In this document: positions 7,877 to 15,937 of the stretch, in pieces | Numbering within the stretch: position 1 is the first letter of the stretch | How the letters are laid out: each line of letters begins with the position of its first letter | NCBI GenBank assembly: GCA_905372865.1 | Contig: CAJPQT010000011.1 | Location: 14,818 to 78,817, forward strand | Length of the DNA stretch: 64,000 nucleotides | Origin: an uncultured Centipeda sp. | Lineage (GTDB): Bacteria; Bacillota; Negativicutes; Selenomonadales; Selenomonadaceae | Reading direction: 5' to 3' | The notes under the pieces: generated by a model | What the model saw: only the letters and a program-made list of their open reading frames with translations | Told to the model about the DNA's origin: nothing | Database searches by the model: none | Made by a program: the position numbers and the translations under genes

Positions 7877-9025
7877 TTTTGTCGATGCTTTGCTTAGCGC
7901 CTGTGCCAGATCCTCCTTCAGATCGTCCACGTCCTCAAGTCCGACGGAGAGACGCAGGAGACAGTCGTCCAGTCCCGTGCGCTCAATGAGATCCTTCGGC
8001 ATCTCCGCGTGCGTCTGGACGATGGGATAGGTGAGGAGGCTCTCGACGCCGCCGAGGCTTTCGGCGAATGCAATGAGCTTTAGATGTGCGAGGACGTTCT
8101 GCGCGATGGCGGGCGTTTTCACCTTGAATGAGATCATGCCGCCGCAGCCCGTGCTCTGGGACTGATGGAGCGTGTACTGCGGGTGATCGGGGAGGCCTAC
8201 ATAGTAGACATCCGTGACCTCTGGCAGTGTGCGCAGCCACTGGGCGATGGTGAGCGCACTCTCCGCTTGACGCTCGACGCGCACGCCGAGTGTCTTTAGG
8301 CTGCGCAGCATGAGCCACGAGTCCATCGGAGAGAGGTTTGGCCCCTCGGATTTGACGAGCAGCTCGATCTCCTTCGCGAGGTCGGAGTCCGCATCCCGCA
8401 CTGTGAGCGTGCCGCAGATCACGTCATTGTGACCGCAGAGATACTTTGTGCCGCTCTCTAGGACAATGTCTGCGCCAAGTTCGAGCGGCTTTTGGAAATG
8501 CGGTGAGAGGAAGGTGTTATCTACAGCGAGGAGAGCGTCATGCGCGTGTGCAATCTCTGCGAGAGCGCGGATGTCGGTGACGAACATCATAGGGTTTGAG
8601 GGGGTTTCAATGAAGACAAGCTTTGTCTCTTTCCGCATTCTTGCCCGAATGAGTGCTGTGTCGCGCATGTCGATGTACTCAAAGTTGATGCCGTAATGGT
8701 TGTAAATGTCGTTGGCAAGGCGCACGGTGCCGCCGTAGAGATCCTCGGGCAGGAGGACGTGATCGCCCGCCCTGCAGAGCGCAAAGACGAGGTTGACCGC
8801 CGCCATGCCGGAGGAGAGTGCCCATGCACGCCCGCCCCCTTCGAGAAGGGCGATCGCGCGCTCGAAATCGCAGCGCGTCGGGTTGGCGACGCGCCCGTAG
8901 TCGTAGCCCGTGCTCTCACGGAATGCGGGATGGCGGAACGTTGCAGACAAATAGACGGGCGTGGTGAGTGCCCCCGTCGCATCATACGTGTGGCAGCCAT
9001 GTACCTCAGCAGAGAAATCCTTCAT
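7862..9025 (-). CDS. Cys/Met metabolism PLP enzyme (cystathionine gamma-synthase / methionine gamma-lyase family)
   Basis: A 387-residue fold-type I PLP enzyme of the trans-sulfuration family. The PLP lysine is K194 in ESGTKYLCGH; YGRVANPT and AVDNTFLSP are family segments. The ATG at 9025 is chosen because AGGGAGGAC lies just upstream and the protein then starts like other family members. An in-frame extension up to 9244 reads only through repeat R1 copy 2 and is rejected. Synthase, beta/gamma-lyase or O-acetylhomoserine sulfhydrylase activity cannot be separated by sequence alone. The C-terminal residues and stop codon fall inside R1 copy 1. Confidence 0.88.
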   Translation of the reverse strand: MKDFSAEVHGCHTYDATGALTTPVYLSATFRHPAFRESTGYDYGRVANPTRCDFERAIALLEGGGRAWALSSGMAAVNLVFALCRAGDHVLLPEDLYGGTVRLANDIYNHYGINFEYIDMRDTALIRARMRKETKLVFIETPSNPMMFVTDIRALAEIAHAHDALLAVDNTFLSPHFQKPLELGADIVLESGTKYLCGHNDVICGTLTVRDADSDLAKEIELLVKSEGPNLSPMDSWLMLRSLKTLGVRVERQAESALTIAQWLRTLPEVTDVYYVGLPDHPQYTLHQSQSTGCGGMISFKVKTPAIAQNVLAHLKLIAFAESLGGVESLLTYPIVQTHAEMPKDLIERTGLDDCLLRLSVGLEDVDDLKEDLAQALSKASTKVQST

Positions 9026-9077
9026 AAATATGTCCTCCCTCAGACCTATAATTTGAGATATATTTACAGTGTGATGT

Positions 9078-9243
9078 TGGGACACTCCTAAGCGAACCCT
9101 AGTGGAGCAAGGGAGTAAAGCGAGCGTTTCGCCCCCTGCGGATTTCTTTCGTTCAAGCGCAGCACGTTTAAGAAGTCCGCAGGTATTTAGGCGAATAAGC
9201 ACGCGATCGCTTGCGTAACTAAGCGTTCGCGAGGAGTGTCCCA
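9078..9243 (+). repeat. R1 long-hairpin repeat, copy 2
   Basis: About 166 bp bounded by the perfect inverted pair TGGGACACTCC / GGAGTGTCCCA. The interior is nearly the same as copies 1 and 3. The end arms differ in sequence from the other copies but still pair with each other. It lies in the divergent intergenic region between the PLP lyase (minus) and the methyltransferase operon (plus). Confidence 0.87.
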
Positions 9244-9310
9244 TATCTCACCGATATATTTTCCTCATTATACGCGCCCGTTCCATTCCATGTCAACAAG
9301 AAAATATATA

Positions 9311-9333
9311 AAACATACTTGACAAGAATGTTA
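9311..9333. promoter_or_regulatory. Dyad operator candidate (distal) of the methyltransferase/ABC operon
   Basis: AAACAT (9311-9316), 11 bases, ATGTTA (9328-9333). It overlaps the -35 box at 9319. One base differs from the cysK-type dyad. Confidence 0.5.
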
Positions 9334-9347
9334 TTTCTGTGTATGAT
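9319..9347 (+). promoter_or_regulatory. Promoter of the methyltransferase/ABC operon
   Basis: TTGACA (9319-9324), 17-base spacer, TATGAT (9342-9347): a near-consensus sigma-70 promoter 59 bases upstream of the chosen start at 9406. Confidence 0.8.
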
Positions 9348-9364
9348 GTGCACACAGTTGATTA

Positions 9365-9387
9365 AAACATATAAACAAATAATGTTT
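9365..9387. promoter_or_regulatory. Dyad operator candidate (proximal) of the methyltransferase/ABC operon
   Basis: AAACAT (9365-9370), 11 bases, ATGTTT (9382-9387), flanked by one extra A/T pair. Half-sites and spacing are identical to the cysK dyad at 5398. It lies just downstream of the transcription start, where a bound repressor would block elongation. Confidence 0.6.
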
Positions 9388-9405
9388 TGAAGAATGGAGT
9401 ATCAC

Positions 9406-10413
9406 ATGGCAACAGGAAAAAAAGAACTGGTACTGAATGCAATGGATCACAAAGCGGTGGAGCGCGTACCCGCAGGCTTCTGGTTTCACTTCCTCGACGA
9501 TGAGATCCATGCGGATGCCTACACGCATCCCGAGCTGGAGCAGAAGGTACTGGACGGTGAGATTCGCTACATCGAGGAGGCACAGCCCGACTTCGTGAAG
9601 ATCATGACGGACGGCTTCTTCTCCTATCCGAACCCTGTCGTACAGAAGGCACGTACGGCTGCGGAGCTCGCGAAGGTGCAGCCGCTTCCCGACGATCACC
9701 CCTTCTTTACGCGGCAGGTCGCCTATGCAAAGGAGATCACGCGGCGTTACGGCAGCGACATCGCGACATTCTACAATCTCTTCTGCGCGGGCACGACGAT
9801 CAAGTTCATGCAGCCGGGCACGCTTGCCGAGGATGAGGCATTTCTCGCACAGCTTGTGCGCGAGGACAAGGCGGCGGTCAAGGCGGCGTTCGATGTGATC
9901 TCGGCGGATCTGGCGAAACTCGCGCATCGTGTCATCACGGAGGCGGGCGTGACAGGCATTTACTTCAGCCTGCAGAACCTCGTCGGCGAGGGGGCAGACC
10001 GTGCAGTCTATGAGGAGGTGTTCGCACCGGGCGAAAAGGAGATCCTGCGCGTCGCGAACGCGGCAAGCCCCTACAATATCCTCCACATCTGCGGCTACGC
10101 AGGGCACCGCAACGAGCTCGACTGGTACAGAGACTACGACGCCAAGACGATCAACTGGGCGGCGGTTGTCGAGGGGGTATCTCTTGCGGAGGGGCGCAGG
10201 ATTTTCCCGCAGCACGCGCTGCTTGGAGGATTCGGCAATCTGCCCGAGGATGTACTCTATCGCGGCACGCGTGCGGAGATCGAGGCGGAGACCGAGCGTA
10301 TCCTCGCAGCGGCGGGTCGTACGGGCGTCCTGCTCGGGGCGGACTGCACCGTTCCGCGTGACATTGATTGGAAGCATTTTGACTGGGTTCGCGGCGCGGC
10401 AGGCGCACGATAA
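9406..10413 (+). CDS. UroD-fold methyltransferase-like protein (MtaA/CmuA-type)
   Basis: A 335-residue protein of the uroporphyrinogen decarboxylase superfamily. Unlike true HemE it carries HIC (H227, C229) and a distal GADC (C314). This H-X-C...C pattern forms the zinc site in MtaA-type enzymes that move methyl groups to thiols. It heads an operon with a polar amino-acid ABC importer and shares an operator with cysK, so a role with a methylated or sulfur-containing substrate is inferred. The ATG at 9406 is preferred over 9394 because the first ATG overlaps the GGAG ribosome site. The substrate is unknown, and no corrinoid protein is visible nearby. Confidence 0.72.
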   Translation: MATGKKELVLNAMDHKAVERVPAGFWFHFLDDEIHADAYTHPELEQKVLDGEIRYIEEAQPDFVKIMTDGFFSYPNPVVQKARTAAELAKVQPLPDDHPFFTRQVAYAKEITRRYGSDIATFYNLFCAGTTIKFMQPGTLAEDEAFLAQLVREDKAAVKAAFDVISADLAKLAHRVITEAGVTGIYFSLQNLVGEGADRAVYEEVFAPGEKEILRVANAASPYNILHICGYAGHRNELDWYRDYDAKTINWAAVVEGVSLAEGRRIFPQHALLGGFGNLPEDVLYRGTRAEIEAETERILAAAGRTGVLLGADCTVPRDIDWKHFDWVRGAAGAR

Positions 10414-10427
10414 AAGGAGAAAATGAC

Positions 10428-11288
10428 ATGAATTTCAAAAAAATCGGCAAGGCAGCACTCACGGGCCTCCTCGCGGCGGCGCTTGCAGCAGGGCTCACCG
10501 GCTGCGGCAAGGACAGCGCGGACGGGACGAAGTCCGCAGACGGCAAGAAGACCATCACGGTCGCGCACACGAACTACTATGTGCCGTATGACTATGTGAA
10601 TGAGCAGGGCGAGTCGGACGGCTTTGAGGTCGCCGTGATGAAGGAAGTCGCGAAGAAGCTGCCGCAGTATGAATTCAAGTTTGTACCGACCTCGGATGAC
10701 GATCTCCTGATCGGCGTCGAGTCCGGTAAGTACAATGTGGGTACAAAGGGAATCTGGATCACGGATGCACGAAAGAAAAAGTATGTGTTCCCGAAGAACA
10801 ACATCGGTGCGAGCGTGATCGGTCTTGCGATTCGCAAGGATACGGCGAATGAGATCAAGGATCTGCCGTCCTTTGCGAAGTTCAGCGGCAAGCTCGTCCC
10901 GATTGCGCCGCAGGATGCGCGCTATATGGTCATCGATTCCTACAATAAAGAGAACCCAGACAACCAGATCAAGCTGACCTCGTCCGAGGCTTTCCAGAAT
11001 GCGGACGCATACAGCTGGGTCATGGAGGGGCGTTACGACGGCTATCTTGAGGTCGAGCTGAGCTACAAGAACAACATCGAGAAGGCGGATGCGCCCTATC
11101 ATGCGTTCAGCGACAAGCTGACGTACATCCGCTACAAGGGGATTCCGACCTATCCGATCTTCAACAAGAAGGAACAGGCTTTTGCGGATGAATATGACAA
11201 GGCGATCGAGGAGCTGCGTGCCGAGGGCAAGATTGCGGAGCTTGAGCAGAAATATTTCGGGGAGAGCCTGTCGGCATACCTGAACTGA
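10428..11288 (+). CDS. Amino-acid ABC transporter substrate-binding lipoprotein (family 3)
   Basis: A 286-residue exported lipoprotein: charged start, hydrophobic stretch and lipobox LTGC with C26 as the lipidated cysteine. The mature part is a family 3 solute-binding fold (AHTNYYVPYDY...GESDGFEV near the start, and a D-A-R-K-K-K-Y-V-F segment). It captures a polar amino acid, plausibly cystine or a related sulfur compound given the shared operator with cysK; this ligand is inferred. It is followed by two permeases and an ATPase in one operon. Confidence 0.88.
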   Translation: MNFKKIGKAALTGLLAAALAAGLTGCGKDSADGTKSADGKKTITVAHTNYYVPYDYVNEQGESDGFEVAVMKEVAKKLPQYEFKFVPTSDDDLLIGVESGKYNVGTKGIWITDARKKKYVFPKNNIGASVIGLAIRKDTANEIKDLPSFAKFSGKLVPIAPQDARYMVIDSYNKENPDNQIKLTSSEAFQNADAYSWVMEGRYDGYLEVELSYKNNIEKADAPYHAFSDKLTYIRYKGIPTYPIFNKKEQAFADEYDKAIEELRAEGKIAELEQKYFGESLSAYLN

Positions 11289-11306
11289 TGAAAGGAGCCA
11301 CACGGG

Positions 11307-12068
11307 ATGGAAACACGGGCATTTGACATAGGAATGATCGCGCAGGTGCTGCCCGATCTTCTTGCGTATCTCGATGTGACCCTCCTCGTGGCTCTCGTCA
11401 GCATTGCACTCGGGTCTCTTCTTGGGGGACTTCTTGCGTGGGCAAATCTCGGCGGCAACGCGCTGCTCCGATGGGCGGCACTCACGTATGTGTATGTCAT
11501 GCGCTGTACACCGTCGATTGTTCTGCTGTTCATCGTATTCTACGGTTTGCCAAGGCTCATGGAGGCGGCATTTCGGTACGACATGAATGACCTGCACCGT
11601 GCGGTCTTTGCCATCATCACATTTACACTACTCTTCGGCGCGTATATCTCGGAGGTGTTCCGCGCGGCGTACACAGCCGTTCCGCGCGGGCAATACGAGG
11701 CGGCAGTGAGCGCAGGGCTGACGCCGTTTCAGGCGTTCCGGCACGTGATCCTAGGACAGGCGGCACTCGTGGCGCTGCCGAACTTCGGCAATGCGACGAT
11801 CAATCTGCTGAAGGAGGGTTCTCTCGCCTATACCATCGGACTGATCGATATGATCGGCAAGGGCAATCTCATCATCGCGCAGAATTTCGGCGCATACGGG
11901 ATTGAGGTCTACCTCGCCGCGCTGCTCATCTACTGGGTGCTCGTGCTCCTGCTGGAGCAGGTCTTTGCTGCGGTGGAAAAGCACCTTGATGTCGGTACAA
12001 GTCTGCGCGCTGCAGATACGAAGGAAGCGACAGGGAGAGGAGGGGACACCGTTGGAACTGGATCTTGA
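11307..12068 (+). CDS. Amino-acid ABC transporter permease (HisM family), first
   Basis: A 253-residue inner-membrane protein with about five helices. It carries the HisM-type coupling segment around 'AVSAGLTPFQAFRHVILGQA', the EAA loop that contacts the ATPase. The ATG at 11307 follows AAAGGAG. Its end overlaps the start of the second permease by 17 bases, so the two are coupled and probably form a heterodimeric channel. Confidence 0.9.
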   Translation: METRAFDIGMIAQVLPDLLAYLDVTLLVALVSIALGSLLGGLLAWANLGGNALLRWAALTYVYVMRCTPSIVLLFIVFYGLPRLMEAAFRYDMNDLHRAVFAIITFTLLFGAYISEVFRAAYTAVPRGQYEAAVSAGLTPFQAFRHVILGQAALVALPNFGNATINLLKEGSLAYTIGLIDMIGKGNLIIAQNFGAYGIEVYLAALLIYWVLVLLLEQVFAAVEKHLDVGTSLRAADTKEATGRGGDTVGTGS

Positions 12069-12756
12069 CTTTATGCAGGAAACCTTCCTGCTCGTGTGGC
12101 AGGGCGCGGGCGTGACGCTCTCTCTGACTGCACTCTCTCTCGTACTCGCCGCACCCGCGGCGTTCTACTTTGCCGTCCTGCGCGTGCGCGGGCGGCGTGT
12201 CGGCGGGACGATCGCACGCTTCTATGTCTCCTTTGTACGCGGTACTCCGTTGATCCTGCAGATTCTCCTGCTCTACAGTCTCCTGCCGAGCCTTGTCAAT
12301 GCCGCGGTGAAGGATTTGGGGCTGGAGATCAACGTATTTGAGGCAGTCGATCCGTTTTATTACGCGGTCTTTATCTTTACACTGAATACGATTGCCCTCC
12401 TCGCCGAGGCATTTCGTGCGGCGCTGCTTGCGATCCCGAAGGGACAGCTTGAAGCAGGACTTGCGAGCGGGCTGAGCGCATTTCAGACCTATCTGCACGT
12501 TATCATCCCGCAGGCACTTGTCGTGGCACTGCCAAGCATCTGCAATATCACGGTCAATCTCATCAAGGGAACGTCACTCGCGTTCCTCATGACGGTCAAG
12601 GACATCATGGCGGTCGGCAAGATCGCTGCGTCCTATGGCTACAACTACATCGAGGCGTATCTCGATGTGTTCATCGTCTATCTCGTGCTCTGCACCATCG
12701 TTCAGCTGCTCTTTGCTGCGGCAGAACGGCGCGTCGGGGCATTCCGAAGTCTCTAG
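12052..12756 (+). CDS. Amino-acid ABC transporter permease (HisM family), second
   Basis: A 234-residue membrane permease with the EAA loop 'GLASGLSAFQTYLHVIIPQA'. The TTG at 12052 is chosen because GAGGAGG lies seven to eight bases upstream and falls inside the first permease gene; an ATG at 12073 is a possible alternative. A longer in-frame reading from 11902 would overlap the first permease extensively and is unlikely. Confidence 0.88.
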   Translation: MELDLDFMQETFLLVWQGAGVTLSLTALSLVLAAPAAFYFAVLRVRGRRVGGTIARFYVSFVRGTPLILQILLLYSLLPSLVNAAVKDLGLEINVFEAVDPFYYAVFIFTLNTIALLAEAFRAALLAIPKGQLEAGLASGLSAFQTYLHVIIPQALVVALPSICNITVNLIKGTSLAFLMTVKDIMAVGKIAASYGYNYIEAYLDVFIVYLVLCTIVQLLFAAAERRVGAFRSL

Positions 12757-12766
12757 GAGGTGGAGT

Positions 12767-13531
12767 ATGTTATTCGGGGTTCAGAACGTACGCAAAAATT
12801 TTGAGCAGACCGAGGTGCTGAAGGATGTCAGTCTGGCGGTGAACAAGGGGGATGTCGTCGTTATCCTGGGGCCCAGCGGCTCGGGAAAGACCACCTTCCT
12901 GCGCTGCCTCAACTTCCTCGAACGCGCCGACGGCGGCACGATGGACTTTCATGGGACGCAGCTCTCCCTTGCGGAGGCGAGTGACCGTGAAATTGCAGAC
13001 GTGCGGAAAAAGACCGCATTCGTCTTTCAGAACTACAACCTCTTTGCGAACAAGACCGCGCTCGAGAATGTGACGCTCGGGCTGACCGTCGGGCGCGGCA
13101 TCGCAAAGGATGAGGCGCATGAGATCGCAAGGGAGGCGCTACGGCGCGTCGGTATGGAGGCGCGTGCAGACTACTATCCCGCGCAGCTCTCGGGCGGACA
13201 GCAGCAGCGTGTCGGCATTGCGCGCGCCATTGCGGCAAAACCCGATGTCATCCTTTTCGATGAGCCCACCTCGGCACTCGACCCCGAACTCGTGGGCGAG
13301 GTCCTGCAGGTTATGAAGACACTCGCCGAGGAGGGAACGACCATGATCGTCGTCACCCATGAGATGAAGTTTGCACAGGAGGTTGCGACCCATGTCGTCT
13401 TTATGTCGGACGGTGTCATCGTTGAGGAGGGCAGCGCGAAGGAGATCTTTACCGCGCCGCGCGAGGAGCGCACGCGCCGCTTCCTCCGCCGTATCCTGCC
13501 CGAGGAGTATGAGCCGGCGGCACTGATCTGA
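12767..13531 (+). CDS. Amino-acid ABC transporter ATP-binding protein
   Basis: A 254-residue cytoplasmic ATPase with Walker A GPSGSGKT (35-42), signature LSGGQQQRVGIARA, Walker B VILFDEP and the switch histidine in VVTHEM. It energises the two permeases upstream. The ATG at 12767 has TAGGAGG upstream; the in-frame extension to 12635 lies inside the permease gene and is rejected. It is the last gene of the operon and is followed by a terminator hairpin. Confidence 0.93.
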   Translation: MLFGVQNVRKNFEQTEVLKDVSLAVNKGDVVVILGPSGSGKTTFLRCLNFLERADGGTMDFHGTQLSLAEASDREIADVRKKTAFVFQNYNLFANKTALENVTLGLTVGRGIAKDEAHEIAREALRRVGMEARADYYPAQLSGGQQQRVGIARAIAAKPDVILFDEPTSALDPELVGEVLQVMKTLAEEGTTMIVVTHEMKFAQEVATHVVFMSDGVIVEEGSAKEIFTAPREERTRRFLRRILPEEYEPAALI

Positions 13532-13552
13532 GCGACGTTACGATAAAACATA

Positions 13553-13600
13553 AAACGGCGGCAGTCCGTGAGGTTTTCCTCGCGGGCTGCCGCCGTTTGC
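13553..13600. terminator. Terminator hairpin after the ABC operon
   Basis: AACGGCGGCAG pairs with CTGCCGCCGTT, with an inner CCGTGAGG/CCTCGCGG stem. It has a short T tail on plus and an A/T tract on minus. It lies between convergent genes. Confidence 0.75.
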
Positions 13601-13612
13601 GTGCAGTGCTTC

Positions 13613-14350
13613 CTATGTATCGCTTGTATTCTTATTGGTCGGGATGACGACTGTGCTGCGGTCTGCGTGTTTCTTTGCAGCGGCAGTCTTTTGATACTCT
13701 CTGAGCGCGGCGAGTGCGGTCAGATCATCCGGCTGTGCTGCCGCAAGTGCTGCGCGTTCCTTCTCCTGTGCCTTCGTGATCTCCGCATCGCGGTCGGCAC
13801 GCTCCTGCAGTGCCTGGCCGCGCAGCTTTCGGATGTACTCGTCCTTTGACGCCATTGTAGATTTCAGTTGATTGATTTGTCCCTCATAGAGTTTTACCGG
13901 TTCTTCTATTTCCTGAGCGATTGCAAATCCGTCCTTTACGAGTTTTTCGAGCGCATCCACCTTGCCGTGTAGCTCGCTCAGCTTGTCCTCGTCGGTCATG
14001 CCGGCACGTTTCAGATCGTTCGCCTGCTTCTGCAGCTTCGCCTTGTCCTCGTCTGTGAGGCCCTCATCCGTCTGAATGCGCTTCTCGATCTCCGCCGCCT
14101 GTGCCTTCTTTGCCTTCTTGTCGGCGATTTCCTTCTCGTTTGCCGCAAGTGCCAGCTCCGCGGGGGTCAGATCCTCTTCCATATCCGCGCTCTCGTTCAG
14201 GGATTTCCCCCTCGCACTGATATAGACCTCGACCGCGCGGCTCAGGATATCTGTCACCGTACTTTTCTTCTGCTCGGAAGTCTTTCCTGCCGCAGCAGAG
14301 CCGTCTCCATGCAGGAACGGGAGCTTGCCTGCATCCTGTGCGATACGCAT
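13613..14350 (-). CDS. Charged coiled-coil protein, function unknown
   Basis: I do not recognise this 245-residue protein. It has no signal peptide or membrane helix. It is rich in Lys, Glu, Ala and Gln with heptad-like runs from about residue 75 to 205, so it is probably an extended coiled coil. Two similar segments ('LTDEDKAKLQ' and 'MTDEDKLSEL') lie 20-25 residues apart. GGAG sits eight bases before the ATG at 14350. Base composition is like the neighbours, and it converges on the ABC operon. It could be a structural, phage-derived or cytoskeletal-type protein. Confidence 0.6.
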   Translation of the reverse strand: MRIAQDAGKLPFLHGDGSAAAGKTSEQKKSTVTDILSRAVEVYISARGKSLNESADMEEDLTPAELALAANEKEIADKKAKKAQAAEIEKRIQTDEGLTDEDKAKLQKQANDLKRAGMTDEDKLSELHGKVDALEKLVKDGFAIAQEIEEPVKLYEGQINQLKSTMASKDEYIRKLRGQALQERADRDAEITKAQEKERAALAAAQPDDLTALAALREYQKTAAAKKHADRSTVVIPTNKNTSDT

Positions 14351-14420
14351 TCCACCATCTCCAATCCGTGGGATACAATTCCTTCTAATAGCATTATCGG
14401 GATTTATGCTTACATATTAA

Positions 14421-14581
14421 GGAAGCACTGATAAATTCAGCCGCGCCGTCTTAGCACATCTTTTTCGCCCTGTCTTTGTCGACAAATCCTCCACATAGCT
14501 TTGGCTATGCGTCCGGTTTGTCTCCTTGACAGGACAAAAAATCTGTACCAATTCGACGGACCTCATTTTATCAGCGATTCC
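14421..14581 (+). repeat. R2 long-hairpin repeat, copy A
   Basis: About 161 bp with terminal inverted repeats GGAAGCACTGATAAAT / TTTTATCAGCGATTCC. TTAA flanks it on both sides. The interior is palindromic (CCCTGTC with GACAGG, GACAAA with TTTGTC, hairpin CATAGC/GCTATG). It lies 10 bases upstream of the toxin-antitoxin promoter. No transposase is present. Confidence 0.85.
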
Positions 14582-14591
14582 TTAAATACAT

Positions 14592-14620
14592 TTGACAAAG
14601 TAGGTCATGCGTAGTACATT
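14592..14620 (+). promoter_or_regulatory. Promoter of the RelBE-type module
   Basis: TTGACA (14592-14597), 17-base spacer, TACATT (14615-14620), 25 bases before the antitoxin ATG. Confidence 0.65.
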
Positions 14621-14644
14621 GTAATCAAAAAAGGAGGGATCACA

Positions 14645-14899
14645 ATGAGTTTTTCGATCCGACTGACAGACACAGAGAAGGCACTCGCGGAGAGCTATGC
14701 GAAGCTGCACGCGATCTCCCTCGGCGAGGCATTCAAGCGGGCACTCTTTGAAAAGATCGAGGATGAGTACGATATCGCGCTTGCCGAGGAGGCGTATGCG
14801 GAGTATCTAAAAGACGGCAAGCAGGCGAAGCCGATTGAGGAGTTGTGGAAGGAACTAGATTTTGAAGATGTACGAAGTACAGACAACTGCCGCATTTGA
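14645..14899 (+). CDS. RelB-family antitoxin
   Basis: An 84-residue protein beginning with a ribbon-helix-helix-like stretch ('MSFSIRLTDTEKALAESYAK'), followed by an acidic helix with EEAYAEYLKDGK and a PIEELWKELDF tail. This is the usual layout of RelB/DUF6290 antitoxins. It would bind its operator and neutralise the RelE-type toxin encoded by the overlapping gene. The ATG follows AAGGAGGG. The 3' end overlaps the toxin start by 32 bases. Confidence 0.85.
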   Translation: MSFSIRLTDTEKALAESYAKLHAISLGEAFKRALFEKIEDEYDIALAEEAYAEYLKDGKQAKPIEELWKELDFEDVRSTDNCRI

Positions 14900-15128
14900 T
14901 CGGGATTTTAAGAGGCTTGATCGCTATACACAGCTCATCCTTCGTGGCTGGATTACGAAAAATCTTATCCACTGCGAGAATCCGCGTGCATTTGGCAAAG
15001 CACTCACAGCGAACCGAAAGGGACAGTGGCGTTACCGCATCGGCGACTATCGCTTGATCTGCGCCATCGAGGACGATCGCCTTGTCATCCTTGCACTTCC
15101 CATCGGGCATCGGCGGGAAATATACTAA
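14868..15128 (+). CDS. RelE/ParE-superfamily toxin
   Basis: An 86-residue protein starting MYEVQTTAAFDRDFKRLD and containing 'GQWRYRIGDYRLICAI' and a C-terminal 'LPIGHRREIY', typical of RelE-type ribosome-dependent mRNA endonucleases. The ATG at 14868 is preferred to the TTG at 14862. Antitoxin-first order and gene overlap are standard for relBE modules. Confidence 0.88.
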   Translation: MYEVQTTAAFDRDFKRLDRYTQLILRGWITKNLIHCENPRAFGKALTANRKGQWRYRIGDYRLICAIEDDRLVILALPIGHRREIY

Positions 15129-15140
15129 CAGCATGTAGAG

Positions 15141-15171
15141 CGATGGTATGCGTTATACATTCGTACCGTCG
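15141..15171. terminator. Hairpin between convergent genes, terminator-like
   Basis: CGATGGTATG pairs with CGTACCGTCG (two wobbles) around an 11-base loop. There is no T run, so intrinsic termination is uncertain. Confidence 0.35.
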
Positions 15172-15177
15172 CCCACT

Positions 15178-15537
15178 TCAGCTGAAATGATCGTCGTCAT
15201 ACCCCTCGTTCCAGTCGTCCCAATCGTCATAGAGATTCTCTGCGGGCGGCAGATCATCCTCATGCCCATAGATATCCTCATCCTCGTACTGATCTTCCAC
15301 AGGATAGTCCCATGTATCATCGGGATATTCGTCCGTCTGTGGTGGCACTTCGTCCGTGCGACTGTTGTCGTCCGTGTGTGGCAATATCCCTGCGGCACTG
15401 ACATCGGGGATGAGGATGCCGAAGAGTTTTGCCGCGATGTATGTGCCAAACACGGCGATCAGCAGCTTTTTCCACCATGCAAGCGGCTTTGGTGGAGAGG
15501 CTGCTTTTATCTTTGGACGGCGTGATTGTGCGGGCAT
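15178..15537 (-). CDS. Small membrane protein with acidic tail, function unknown
   Basis: I do not recognise this 119-residue protein. A basic proline-rich N-terminus is followed by one hydrophobic helix (about residues 22-44, 'LLIAVFGTYIAAKLFGIL') and then a strongly acidic Asp/Glu/Tyr-rich tail to the end. The ATG at 15537 is chosen because GGAGG lies eight bases upstream; a GTG at 15552 overlaps that site. It lies between the toxin gene and a cupin gene. Confidence 0.6.
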   Translation of the reverse strand: MPAQSRRPKIKAASPPKPLAWWKKLLIAVFGTYIAAKLFGILIPDVSAAGILPHTDDNSRTDEVPPQTDEYPDDTWDYPVEDQYEDEDIYGHEDDLPPAENLYDDWDDWNEGYDDDHFS

Positions 15538-15565
15538 TTTCCTTGCCTCCACTTACGTCTGTGGC

Positions 15566-15937
15566 TCACCCCTCAATGGGGAAATAATCTGCCGGAACGG
15601 GTGCAAGGATGCCGACGAAGATAAAGTCCTCCGTGCCCGTATTCTTCATGCCGTGACACATGCCCTTCGCCGAGACGATGACATCGCCCTTTGTGATGGG
15701 ACGCTCCTCATTGGGCGTGGGATAGAATATGCCCTCACCCTGTATGCAGATCCAGATATCATCCGCCTTGGCATGCCCGTGAGGCTTGATTTCCTGTCCT
15801 GGCTTTAATACCCAGACCACACCACTCGTCGACTCTGTACTGTAGATCGGTGTGCGTGTGGCGACGTCGCCCTCCTTTGCCACGTCGGCAAGACGATAGC
15901 GACGCGTCTCAAAGTTATTTGTAATCGATGTGCTCAT
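15566..15937 (-). CDS. Cupin-domain protein
   Basis: A 123-residue single-domain cupin. 'KPGQEIKPHGHAKADDIWICIQGEG' and 'GDVIVSAKGMCHGMKN' give the two conserved cupin motifs with metal-ligand histidines. Such small cupins bind a metal and a small ligand or act as isomerases; the substrate is not evident here. The ATG at 15937 follows AAGGAG. It lies upstream of the acidic-tail membrane protein on the same strand with a 28-base gap, so they may be co-transcribed. Confidence 0.82.
   Translation of the reverse strand: MSTSITNNFETRRYRLADVAKEGDVATRTPIYSTESTSGVVWVLKPGQEIKPHGHAKADDIWICIQGEGIFYPTPNEERPITKGDVIVSAKGMCHGMKNTGTEDFIFVGILAPVPADYFPIEG

Noticed and set aside
7685..7897. 70-codon plus-strand ORF
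   Set aside because: It is a translation of repeat R1 copy 1; the paralogous peptide at 9.1 kb arises the same way.
9026..9244. In-frame N-terminal extension of the gamma-synthase-like gene up to 9244
   Set aside because: It reads through repeat R1 copy 2; the same peptide appears at another R1 copy, and AGGGAGG precedes the ATG at 9025.
14417..14585. TTAA target-site duplication around R2 copy A
   Set aside because: TTAA (and TATA at copy B) is self-complementary and may be part of the inverted repeat; copy C shows no duplication.
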